Shown: one piece after another, positions 49,384-57,479 of the stretch
How the letters are laid out: each line of letters starts with the position of its first letter
How positions within the stretch are numbered: the first letter of the stretch is position 1
Origin: Terrisporobacter sp.
GTDB taxonomy: Bacteria > Bacillota_A > Clostridia > Peptostreptococcales > Peptostreptococcaceae
DNA length: 64,000 bases
NCBI GenBank assembly: GCA_029851945.1
Contig: JARKUZ010000047.1
Location: forward strand, 30,195 to 94,194
Reading direction: 5' to 3'
Position numbers and translations under genes: made by a program
The notes under the pieces: generated by a model
Database searches by the model: none
What the model saw: only the letters and a program-made list of their open reading frames with translations
What the model was told of the DNA's origin: nothing

Positions 49384-50169
49384 CTATATATTAAAAAATT
49401 CTCTTTGTTTTTCATTAATTTCCCTATCACATTTAGAACAATGGTAAGACTTAGATATATTAGAAAATTTACCTAAATCACTATCGAAAGACATTTTAGA
49501 CTTATCTGTAATTCCAACTACAGTTAAATTTGAACCACAATTTGTACAATTTTGTATAGAGCATAACTCATTTAATCCCTCAATAGATACATCCTTAAGG
49601 TCTTTATTACAATTGCAGCACACGATTAAGTTAGATAGCTCTCTAGAAATTTCTATGGGTTTATCTTCTTCTAATGAGTATTTATATTCTACAGATTCAG
49701 AAACTCTATATCCAGATTCAAAAATATTGTGTTTACAATAGCTACAAAGATACTTTGGAAAATATTTATTTTCTTTATTGTCGTTTAAATTCGATATAGA
49801 ATCATTTATTTCTTTCACTACTATATCTTCATTAATATCATCACAAGACGAAGGATTTTCAAGGTAATTAAGTATATCTAAAGCCTTATTTTGTTTTGCT
49901 ATGAAAATAAGATGTTCTTTTATATTAGGATAAGCATTATTTTTAGAAGGCGCAGTTAAGTCGATAAGGTTATTGCTTATAGCATGCTTTACTATAGATT
50001 TATAATTATATTTAATAGCAAAAAATAGCACCATTTCATCAAAAATATTATCACTCATCTTTCCTGAAAACTCAATCCATAAGTCAGGAGATTCAAGATA
50101 TAAGTTTTTACTAAGCTTTTCTATAGAATCTTCTAAGTTGTTATTTGAATTATTTTCTTTATGATTCAT
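49384..50169 (-). CDS. Zinc-ribbon protein, unknown function
   Basis: A 261-residue soluble protein. The N-terminal 130 residues look helical (ankyrin-like hints in YKSIVKHAISNNLIDLTAPS but not convincing). The C-terminal half carries four CxxC knuckles (CSYC, CCNC, CTNC, CSKC), enough for two zinc ribbons. TAAAGGAGG precedes the ATG. Function is unknown; binding to nucleic acid or protein partners through the ribbons is possible. It stands alone on the minus strand downstream of the HAD gene. Confidence 0.75.
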   Translation of the reverse strand: MNHKENNSNNNLEDSIEKLSKNLYLESPDLWIEFSGKMSDNIFDEMVLFFAIKYNYKSIVKHAISNNLIDLTAPSKNNAYPNIKEHLIFIAKQNKALDILNYLENPSSCDDINEDIVVKEINDSISNLNDNKENKYFPKYLCSYCKHNIFESGYRVSESVEYKYSLEEDKPIEISRELSNLIVCCNCNKDLKDVSIEGLNELCSIQNCTNCGSNLTVVGITDKSKMSFDSDLGKFSNISKSYHCSKCDREINEKQREFFNI

Positions 50170-50271
50170 ATTAACCTCCTTTAATAAGTTAAAAAGCCCA
50201 AGAGTATTATATCAAGGACTTTTCAAATATTTATTATTAAAAATTATCTAGACTAGATAATTAAATTTATG

Positions 50272-51000
50272 TTATATACTAAGGATATCTACGTTCGGAG
50301 AAAGTGAATATACTATATCTTTTCTTTCGACTACTATTTTAGCAGCATTAGATATAACAGGGTCTTTTGCTATGTGATTTAGAAGTTCTTTAGTTGGATT
50401 TATAGCTATAGGGTTGCCAACTCTTCTTAACATATTAATATCACCATTTGTATCTCCGTAAGCATAAGAAATAGATAAGTCTATATTATATTTTTTTACG
50501 AAGTCATCAATAGCAGTATTCTTACTTTTAGAGTCCCACATAGGAATTACTGTGCCATTGAACGTTCCGTTTTCAAAAACATAATTACTTCCTATAAAAT
50601 CAGTAACATTATACTTTTCAGCCATTTTTCCAACTAAGAAATCAGGGCTACCAGATATAAATATTACTATATGATTATTTTCTAAGTGCCATTTTATTCT
50701 TGAGCGAGTGTATTTATATACTCTATCTGACTTAAGCTTTATAACTTGATCACTAGTAAAGTCAATATAATTTTTATCAAGTCCTATTAGAGATTCTACA
50801 TATAAATTACAAACATCATCTAGATAATCATCATAATTACCTTGTCTTTTATCCCAATTCATAAAAGCATCTCTTGCATTATCGTACCATGCTTTTTGAT
50901 CTATTATGTCATACTTAATAAGCTTTTTAAAATGTTCAACCATAAGAGAGTCTCTATAGAGAGTACCATCTATATCAAAAAAAGCTGCTATATTTCTCAT
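50272..51000 (-). CDS. HAD-IB family phosphatase (SerB-like fold)
   Basis: A 242-residue HAD hydrolase. Motif I is FFDIDGTLY with both catalytic Asp, motif II is FISGSPDFLVG, and the metal motif is AYGDTNGDINMLR. The helical cap follows motif I, as in subfamily IB (phosphoserine phosphatase-like). Substrates in this group range from phosphoserine to phospholipid head-group intermediates, so it is left unnamed. The ATG at 51000 follows GAGGTG by six bases; a GTG nine bases earlier overlaps that site. Confidence 0.88.
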   Translation of the reverse strand: MRNIAAFFDIDGTLYRDSLMVEHFKKLIKYDIIDQKAWYDNARDAFMNWDKRQGNYDDYLDDVCNLYVESLIGLDKNYIDFTSDQVIKLKSDRVYKYTRSRIKWHLENNHIVIFISGSPDFLVGKMAEKYNVTDFIGSNYVFENGTFNGTVIPMWDSKSKNTAIDDFVKKYNIDLSISYAYGDTNGDINMLRRVGNPIAINPTKELLNHIAKDPVISNAAKIVVERKDIVYSLSPNVDILSI

Positions 51001-51255
51001 TAATATCACCTCTATTAAACATTTATTTTATTATATTACAAAATTTATTTAAGTTGTGAACTTATACAAAATAAATTTAAATTTTTTTTGGTAGATTTTA
51101 TTATTTTATATTATAATTTATAGTTAATAGTTAAAATCTAATTACAGAATATCTTATGAGACTATATGTTATTTATAACATATGTATTAATAAGAAATTA
51201 TATTGATATTTAAGAAAATATATTAAATAAATATCTCCAATAAGGAAGTGATTTT

Positions 51256-52338
51256 GTGAAATTCAAATATGCAAAGGTAACCAATTCTAGATTAATGGGA
51301 AGTATGGGACTTTTAATAATATGGCAAGAAAAAAGTGATAAAATATATCAATACTTTTTGCTAGATTCAGAAGGACTTGGACTGGCAGATTATGTAAGTT
51401 TAAAAAACCCTACTATAGATGAGTCTCATAGAGAAGAAGAAAGATTAATGGGTGGATTGGGAGCTGATAGAATAGATATATCAGAAGAAGAAGCTTTATT
51501 TTTAGTTAATTATTACGGAAATAAAAATTCTTACTATGAAAAACCATTACCAGGAGAGGTAAAAGAGTATATAGATATTATCGAAAATTATGAACCAAAA
51601 TTAAAACTTGAAGATATATATCCTATAATTTGCAAGAAAATTACTGATGAAGTAGAATTTATAAATTATATGACTATGAGATTTATAGCATGGGATAGAG
51701 AAAGTTTAAGATATTTTTCAGGAAGTGAAGAGATAGGTAATATGCATATTACAAACATAAATGGAACACTCCTAAAAAATAAAGTAATACCAAAGGGTAA
51801 TGGAAGGTATATAAGCGAAGCACTTTACGAAGATAGTGATGGATATTATTTATGTAGAATAGCTTTTAGTATATCAAAAGAAGAAAATGGATTTAAGATA
51901 AACTCTATTTTAGTAGGAGATAAAGAAGGAATTTTTGACTTTGAAGTTTTTGATGAAATATCAAAAGAAGAGTTCGTAAGCATTTATAGTTTAAAAAATA
52001 AGGAAGAGTTTATAGAAAAGTTTTATATAGATAATCCATTTTTATTAAGAAGTGACATGGAAGAGGGAACATTCTTCACTAGATTTAATTTTGATAATCA
52101 CCATGTAGCAAAAGAAGTGTACCTTATAAGTAATGACATAAAGGCTATTTATTATCAAATAGGGAATGAGTTTTTTGTAGGAACTTACAGTGATAGAGAT
52201 AAAAAATATATAAACAAGTTACTTCAATGTAATTATTCCGATTATATAGAAATTAAAGAGGAAATGTATTTTGAGGAAAATGTACTTTATGATTTTGTAG
52301 AATCTGGTGCAGATGATTTTGATTATTTCTTAGAATAG
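51256..52338 (+). CDS. Uncharacterised 360-residue protein
   Basis: A soluble acidic protein starting at GTG 51256, with AAGGAAGTG upstream. It seems to have two parts: residues 1-115, a compact N-terminal domain (MGLLIIWQEKSDKIYQYFLL, then DSEGLGLADYV and ADRIDISEEEALFLV), and a C-terminal part rich in beta structure (WDRESLRYFSGSEE; FEVFDEISKEEFVSIY). It ends with a very acidic tail (ESGADDFDYFLE). No catalytic motif, signal or membrane segment is visible and I do not recognise the family. Confidence 0.75.
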   Translation: MKFKYAKVTNSRLMGSMGLLIIWQEKSDKIYQYFLLDSEGLGLADYVSLKNPTIDESHREEERLMGGLGADRIDISEEEALFLVNYYGNKNSYYEKPLPGEVKEYIDIIENYEPKLKLEDIYPIICKKITDEVEFINYMTMRFIAWDRESLRYFSGSEEIGNMHITNINGTLLKNKVIPKGNGRYISEALYEDSDGYYLCRIAFSISKEENGFKINSILVGDKEGIFDFEVFDEISKEEFVSIYSLKNKEEFIEKFYIDNPFLLRSDMEEGTFFTRFNFDNHHVAKEVYLISNDIKAIYYQIGNEFFVGTYSDRDKKYINKLLQCNYSDYIEIKEEMYFEENVLYDFVESGADDFDYFLE

Positions 52339-52354
52339 TAAAATATTGATAAAA

Positions 52355-52392
52355 AATAAAGCCACGACTTAACTGTCAGTGGCTTTATTCTG
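52355..52392 (+). terminator. Terminator
   Basis: AATAAAGCCAC / GTGGCTTTATT stem. Confidence 0.75.
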
Positions 52393-52479
52393 TATTTATA
52401 ATATTGGGGGAATATTATGAGGAATACATTATTATTTTGGACAAATTTTAAAATTTTATAACAATTAAATTAAAAAAAA

Positions 52480-52956
52480 TTACATTTCTTCCTCATCAAA
52501 TTCTTCCATGTTTATTTGAGGCATCATACCCATCATCATACAAGGATTATACATCATGCCCGGCATCATAGGCATCATCATGCCCGGCATCATATTCATA
52601 CCACCCATCATTTGGGGCATCATAGGCATACTACCCATCATCTGAGGCATCATAGACATGTTATTCATCATTTGAGGCATCATATTCATACCTTGATTCA
52701 TATACACACTATCCATATCCATGTCCATATCATCAAAATAGAAATCATCATCTAACATTGCATATTGATTATCCATCATAGGATAATTAATGTAAGGATT
52801 CATATAAGTCATATAGTACCCAGAATTACCGTAGTCCATTTGGCGTTGATTATAATAAGGATTAACATACATCATAGGATCTATATAAGGTGTAGGGTAT
52901 ATATAATTAGGATCCATATCGCCATTTTGTTTGTGTGAGAAATTATCAAAACTCAT
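52480..52956 (-). CDS. Methionine-rich repetitive protein
   Basis: A 158-residue protein in which roughly 45 residues are Met. The first half is rich in Tyr, Pro, Asn and Asp (NPYINYPMMDNQ); from about residue 85 it consists of short repeats such as MMPQMM, GSMPMM and MMPGMM, ending acidic (EEFDEEEM). No signal peptide or membrane segment. AGGAGGG lies 11 bases before the ATG. It is divergent from the ArsR-ATPase metal-efflux genes. Candidate roles are a copper(I)-binding Met-rich protein or a spore-coat-like structural protein; neither is shown. Confidence 0.8.
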   Translation of the reverse strand: MSFDNFSHKQNGDMDPNYIYPTPYIDPMMYVNPYYNQRQMDYGNSGYYMTYMNPYINYPMMDNQYAMLDDDFYFDDMDMDMDSVYMNQGMNMMPQMMNNMSMMPQMMGSMPMMPQMMGGMNMMPGMMMPMMPGMMYNPCMMMGMMPQINMEEFDEEEM

Positions 52957-53068
52957 AGTAAATCATCCCTCCTAAAGTATTACTTACTAAATAACAATTC
53001 ACTTTAATAATATATATATTACTAAAAATCTTATTATGTGCATTTTATAAAAAAATAGTTAATATTAG

Positions 53069-53097
53069 TTGCAAAAATTTGGACATGGGCATATAAT
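53069..53097 (+). promoter_or_regulatory. Promoter of metal-efflux operon
   Basis: TTGCAA, 17-bp spacer, TATAAT. The start is predicted near 53104, inside the operator. Confidence 0.75.
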
Positions 53098-53100
53098 TAT

Positions 53101-53124
53101 ATATATGAACAATTATTCATATAT
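53101..53124. promoter_or_regulatory. SmtB/ArsR-type operator
   Basis: ATATATGAA-CAATTA-TTCATATAT, a perfect 9-bp inverted repeat that fits the 12-2-12 SmtB/ZiaR operator pattern (TGAACANTTATTCA). It covers the transcription start, in agreement with metal-relieved repression. Confidence 0.88.
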
Positions 53125-53150
53125 TGTTATGAATTTGGAGGAATTAAGAT

Positions 53151-53531
53151 ATGAGTGAAAATATAAAAGAAAAAATAAACTCGTGCAATTGCGAGGAAAT
53201 TCATGAAGATATAGTAAAAAGAGCTCAGACAACAATGCCAGAAGAAGAGATGCTATATGATTTAGCAGAATTATTTAAGGTATTTGGAGATACAACAAGA
53301 GTAAAAATTTTATATGCACTGTTTTCAGATGAAATGTGTGTATGTGATATTGCAAGTTTATTAGGAATGACTCACTCTGCAATATCTCACCAGCTAAGGG
53401 TATTAAAGCAAGCTAGATTAGTTAAATTTAGAAAAGAAGGAAAGGTTGTTTATTATTCTTTAGATGATTGTCACATAAGCAAAATATTTGATTGTGGTTT
53501 ATGTCATATACAAGAAACATACAAAAGATAG
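53151..53531 (+). CDS. ArsR/SmtB-family metal-sensing repressor (CadC-like)
   Basis: A 126-residue winged-helix repressor. The recognition helix region is MTHSAISHQLRVLKQARLV. Both known metal sites seem present: an alpha3N-type site with CxC (C63, C65 in EMCVCD) plus N-terminal C12 and C14 as in CadC, and an alpha5 site with D106, H108, H119 and E122 at exactly the SmtB spacing. Expected inducers are Cd, Pb or Zn ions. It precedes the P1B ATPase gene by 12 bases and has its operator just upstream. Confidence 0.95.
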   Translation: MSENIKEKINSCNCEEIHEDIVKRAQTTMPEEEMLYDLAELFKVFGDTTRVKILYALFSDEMCVCDIASLLGMTHSAISHQLRVLKQARLVKFRKEGKVVYYSLDDCHISKIFDCGLCHIQETYKR

Positions 53532-53543
53532 GAGGAGTGAGTT

Positions 53544-55913
53544 ATGGATGCTAGTAGTATAATTAGAAAAGAACTGATACTAGGTGGATTAAATTGTGCA
53601 CATTGTGCAGAAGTAATAAATGAAAAAGTATCTAAACTAGATGGTGTAGAATCATCAAACTTAAATTTTATAAATAAAAAGCTTGTATTAAACATACAAG
53701 AGGGTGTAAATGAAGAAGAAATTATAGAGAAGGCCATAAAGATAATAAATGATACAGAACCAGGATTAGATATAGAAATAGTCTCAAATTCTAAAGTCAT
53801 TAAAAGAGAATTAATATTAGGTGGATTAAATTGCGCTCACTGTGCAGAAGTAATAAATGAAAAAGTATCTAAGTTAGAAGAAATAGATTCTGCAAATTTA
53901 AATTTTATAAACAAAAAACTTACAGTAAATATAAGAAAATCTTTTGATGAAAAAGAAACTATAAATAAAATAGTAGGCATAGTAAATGCAACAGAACCAG
54001 GTTTAGATATACAAATAAAAAATGAAAATGGTAATATTAAAAAATCAGAAGTTAAAGAAGAAAAGAATGATATAAATAAAAAAGATATAATAAAGTTAGT
54101 AATAGGGTCATTAGTATATATTTTTGGGATATATCAAATTGCAACTGGATTTGAAAGTAAACTTGCAGATGCAATGTTTATAATAGCCTATGTAATAGTA
54201 GGTGGAGAAGTTTTATTAAAAGCACTAAAAAATGCTATAAGAGGTCAAATGTTTGATGAAAACTTTTTAATGTCTATTGCAACAATTGGGGCATTATCAA
54301 TTGGTGAATTACCAGAAGCAGTAGGAGTTATGCTTTTCTATCAATTAGGAGAATTCTTACAAGGTATAGCAGTAGGAAAATCAAGAAAATCTATAACATC
54401 ACTTATGAAGATAAGACCAGATTATGCAAACTTAAAAGAAGGATCAGAACTTAAAGTGGTTTCTCCTGAAGAAGTTAAAATAGGTGATGTAATAGTTGTA
54501 AAACCAGGAGAAAAAGTTCCGCTAGATGGAGTTGTTATAGATGGATATTCAATGGTAGATACATCTGCACTTACAGGAGAATCTGTATTAAGAGAAGTAT
54601 CAAAAGGAGAGTCTGTATTATCAGGATTTATAAACAAAAATGCTTTATTAACTATAGAAGTTACAAAAGGATTTGAAGAATCAACAGTTTCTAAAATATT
54701 AGATTTAGTTGAAAATGCAAGTAGTAAAAAATCTAAAACTGAAAACTTTATAACTAAGTTCTCAAAATACTATACACCAGCAGTAGTTATAGGAGCTGTT
54801 TTAGTAGCAGTTGTACCTCCAATTATAATACCAGGAGCTACATTTAGTGAGTGGTTATATAGAGGTTTAGTATTTTTAGTAGTATCTTGTCCATGTGCAT
54901 TAGTTTTATCTATACCACTTAGTTTCTTTAGTGGAATAGGATTTGCATCTAAAAATGGTATATTAATAAAAGGAAGTAACTATTTAGAGGCGCTTAGAGA
55001 TGTTGATACAGTTGTATTTGATAAAACAGGGACACTTACAAAAGGTGTGTTTAATGTAACTAAGATTAATGCAGTTGGAATATCTGAAGAAAAATTATTA
55101 GAATACGCTGCTTTTGCAGAGGCAAACTCTAACCATCCAATAGCAAAATCAATATTAAGCTATTATGATAAAAAAGTAGATTTAGATAAAATAACTAGTT
55201 ATGAAGAAATCGCAGCCTATGGAATAAGAATAAACTATAATAATGAGCTTATTTTAGCAGGTAATGAAAAATTAATGAGAAAAGAAAATATATTCTATTC
55301 ACCAGCTAAAGAAGTTGGAACAGTAGTTTATATAGCTGTTAATCAAGTATATAGAGGATATATAGTAATATCAGATGAAGTAAAAGAAGATAGTGAAAAA
55401 GCTATAAAAAATCTAAAATCATTAGGAATAAAAGATGTTGTAATGTTAACTGGTGACAATGAAAAAGTAGCCAGAGCTATAGCAAAAGAGCTTGGAGTAG
55501 ATAAAGTATACTCAAACCTACTTCCTAATGAAAAAGTAGATAAGCTAGAAGAAATATATGAAGGAAAATCAGAAAAAGAAAAAGTAATATTTGTTGGAGA
55601 TGGAATAAACGATGCTCCAGTTTTAGCTAGAGCTGATATAGGTATAGCTATGGGAGGATTAGGTTCAGATGCGGCTATAGAAGCTGCTGATGTAGTTTTA
55701 ATGACAGATGAACCAAGTAAAATATCTAAGGCAATAGAAATAGCAAGTAAAACTAATAAGATAGTATGGCAAAATATAATATTTGCATTAGCTGTAAAAG
55801 CTATAGTTTTAATATTAGGAGCAGGTGGAGTTGCTACTATGTGGGAAGCTATATTTGCAGATGTTGGTGTTGCATTAATAGCAGTATTAAATGCAATGAG
55901 AGCTATGAGATAG
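53544..55913 (+). CDS. Zn/Cd/Pb-exporting P1B-type ATPase
   Basis: A 789-residue membrane pump. Two N-terminal heavy-metal domains, each with GGLNCAHC (C18/C21 and C97/C100), are followed by membrane helices, the phosphatase loop (TGES), the CPC metal site (C449-P-C451), the phosphorylation motif DKTGT (Asp493), an HP motif (SNHPIA), and TGDN and GDGINDAPVL. The last helices have Lys (VKAIVLILGAGG) and Asp (FADVGVALIA), typical of P1B-2 Zn/Cd/Pb exporters such as ZntA/CadA rather than copper pumps. Co-regulated with the ArsR gene. Confidence 0.95.
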   Translation: MDASSIIRKELILGGLNCAHCAEVINEKVSKLDGVESSNLNFINKKLVLNIQEGVNEEEIIEKAIKIINDTEPGLDIEIVSNSKVIKRELILGGLNCAHCAEVINEKVSKLEEIDSANLNFINKKLTVNIRKSFDEKETINKIVGIVNATEPGLDIQIKNENGNIKKSEVKEEKNDINKKDIIKLVIGSLVYIFGIYQIATGFESKLADAMFIIAYVIVGGEVLLKALKNAIRGQMFDENFLMSIATIGALSIGELPEAVGVMLFYQLGEFLQGIAVGKSRKSITSLMKIRPDYANLKEGSELKVVSPEEVKIGDVIVVKPGEKVPLDGVVIDGYSMVDTSALTGESVLREVSKGESVLSGFINKNALLTIEVTKGFEESTVSKILDLVENASSKKSKTENFITKFSKYYTPAVVIGAVLVAVVPPIIIPGATFSEWLYRGLVFLVVSCPCALVLSIPLSFFSGIGFASKNGILIKGSNYLEALRDVDTVVFDKTGTLTKGVFNVTKINAVGISEEKLLEYAAFAEANSNHPIAKSILSYYDKKVDLDKITSYEEIAAYGIRINYNNELILAGNEKLMRKENIFYSPAKEVGTVVYIAVNQVYRGYIVISDEVKEDSEKAIKNLKSLGIKDVVMLTGDNEKVARAIAKELGVDKVYSNLLPNEKVDKLEEIYEGKSEKEKVIFVGDGINDAPVLARADIGIAMGGLGSDAAIEAADVVLMTDEPSKISKAIEIASKTNKIVWQNIIFALAVKAIVLILGAGGVATMWEAIFADVGVALIAVLNAMRAMR
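53604..53872 (+). repeat. Nucleotide-level duplication of heavy-metal domain
   Basis: A 32-nt identical segment occurs at 53604-53635 and 53841-53872 (237 bases apart), coding CAEVINEKVSK in both metal-binding domains. This is a recent internal duplication or a gene-conversion product. Confidence 0.8.
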
Positions 55914-55953
55914 AAATAAAAAAACGAACTCAAATGAGTTCGTTTTTTTATTT
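55914..55953 (+). terminator. Terminator of metal-efflux operon
   Basis: AAATAAAAAAACGAACTCA / TGAGTTCGTTTTTTTATTT, perfect 19-bp stem. Confidence 0.92.
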
Positions 55954-56034
55954 CTATTATTATGATTAGAAAATTGTATTGAAGAAACAAATTTTATTTT
56001 TAAGTATACTTTGTATATTAATAAGAAAAATTAA

Positions 56035-56094
56035 AATTGTAAGGTTTATTTAAGATTAAGTTTATAATAGTGTAAATTTATTTATATATAATAA
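56035..56094 (+). promoter_or_regulatory. Repeated promoter region, copy A (zincin gene)
   Basis: 60 bases that match 57391-57450 at 55 positions. They include AAGGTTTATTTAAGATTAAG and a TATAAT at 56087-56092. The -35 is poor and the upstream half has direct TTTAAG/ATTAAG and TTTAT repeats, as expected for an OmpR-type activator. Confidence 0.75.
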
Positions 56095-56135
56095 GTAAGT
56101 AATAAAACACTATAAATGAAAAAAGAGGAAATTTA

Positions 56136-57320
56136 ATGAAAATAAAGTCGAGTAAAGTACTTATAATAATCTCAGCCATTATGGTTTTATTATTAGGAAT
56201 TATAGTAAGTAACATTGTATTAAATAAAACTTATAAAACTAAATATGAAGAATTTAATTCTATAGATAAAGAAATGTTTGAACAATTATCAAGTATATAT
56301 CAACAGTTCAATGAAAATGGAGATGAATTATGGACTAACAATTATAAGTTCAATGAAAAACCATTAATTTTAATAAGAACTAATAAAGATAAAGGAATTA
56401 TGAGAAAATACGCTTATGCAATTAATGTAAAAGAAATTGAAAAAAGTATTTTTTCAAAGAAAATAGTTATGCCTAAATATTTAAATTTACCAGATGTTTA
56501 TAGAATAAGTAAATTTGATACAAGTATGATTTCAACTTGGATGCCTTCAAACTTCGGCACTGTAACTATTGATGGTCAAAATATTTTTTACTTTAAATAT
56601 AATCCTAAAATGATAGAAAATCCAGATTTATATTTTGATTTTTCTTCATTTTTATTACATGAATCATTCCATACATATAACCAAAAGGATTGGACATATG
56701 ATAAAAATGATGGAGAATATATAGAAAATTATCCAGTAAATAAGGAAAACTATGCTTTAATGGGATTAGAATTTAAACTTTTAGATAAATGCATGGAAGC
56801 TAATAACAAAGAAGAAGTTAAGAAGTATTTAAAACAATGGACAACTGTACGTGCTTATAGATATGAAAAATGGCCACAATTAGAAGCAGAAACAAATACA
56901 GAAGCCATAGAAGGAACTGCAAGATATATTGAATATAAATATAATAATTTAATAGGTGGAAAATTAAGAGTTCTTGCAAATAAAGAAAAGCCATATTACG
57001 TTACTTTCTCACATGCCTTTAACTGTATCGCAGATGGAATAGCAGAATCACCATCTTATTTAGAAAGACCAATGAAGTATGAAACGGGATCTGCTTTAGG
57101 GCTGATAATGGATAAAATAAATATAAATTGGAAAAAAGATATAGAAGATAATAAAGATAAAAATGGAGAAACTCAATATGAAATATTAAAGAAATATTTT
57201 AGCATCTTAGATAAGGAAATTACAGAAGATAAAATAAATCAGATAAAAGAAGAAAATGATTATAATAAATTGCTAAAACAAGGACAAAAATTAGTTGATT
57301 TAGCAAATAACAATAATTAA
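56136..57320 (+). CDS. Membrane-anchored zinc metalloprotease-like protein
   Basis: A 394-residue protein with an N-terminal uncleaved signal anchor (about residues 8-29) and an extracytoplasmic body. LLHESFHTY gives an HExxH zinc site (H175, E176, H179), and AETNTEAIEGTARYIEY supplies likely third ligands (E256 or E259), so it resembles a gluzincin. The family is not recognised. AAGAGG lies upstream of the ATG. A promoter region almost identical to that of the following ABC operon suggests shared control. A terminator separates them. Confidence 0.8.
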   Translation: MKIKSSKVLIIISAIMVLLLGIIVSNIVLNKTYKTKYEEFNSIDKEMFEQLSSIYQQFNENGDELWTNNYKFNEKPLILIRTNKDKGIMRKYAYAINVKEIEKSIFSKKIVMPKYLNLPDVYRISKFDTSMISTWMPSNFGTVTIDGQNIFYFKYNPKMIENPDLYFDFSSFLLHESFHTYNQKDWTYDKNDGEYIENYPVNKENYALMGLEFKLLDKCMEANNKEEVKKYLKQWTTVRAYRYEKWPQLEAETNTEAIEGTARYIEYKYNNLIGGKLRVLANKEKPYYVTFSHAFNCIADGIAESPSYLERPMKYETGSALGLIMDKININWKKDIEDNKDKNGETQYEILKKYFSILDKEITEDKINQIKEENDYNKLLKQGQKLVDLANNNN

Positions 57321-57328
57321 AAAACTGT

Positions 57329-57376
57329 AAATAAGAGCAAAGTTATGTAAAAGATAGCTTTGCCCTTATTTATTTT
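57329..57376 (+). terminator. Terminator of zincin gene
   Basis: AAATAAGAGCAAAG / CTTTGCCCTTATTT with one mismatch, followed by ATTTT. Confidence 0.75.
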
Positions 57377-57390
57377 GCTAGAAAAATTTG

Positions 57391-57450
57391 AATTGTAAGG
57401 TTTATTTAAGATTAAGTTTATGATGGTGTAAATCTAGATATATATAATAA
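57391..57450 (+). promoter_or_regulatory. Repeated promoter region, copy B (ABC operon)
   Basis: Matches copy A (56035-56094) at 55 of 60 positions, including the AAGGTTTATTTAAGATTAAG segment. It lies about 30 bases before the first ABC permease gene. Confidence 0.75.
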
Positions 57451-57479
57451 ATTTGTAATCACAAGAGAGGAGAACAAAC

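Noticed and set aside
52516..52755. Plus-strand frame coding a His-rich 79-residue protein
   Set aside because: It is the exact antisense of the Met-rich repeat (ATG read as CAT, so Met becomes His), with no ribosome site of its own.
55343..55990. 215-codon minus-strand frame inside the P1B ATPase
   Set aside because: Antisense of conserved ATPase motifs; no ribosome site.
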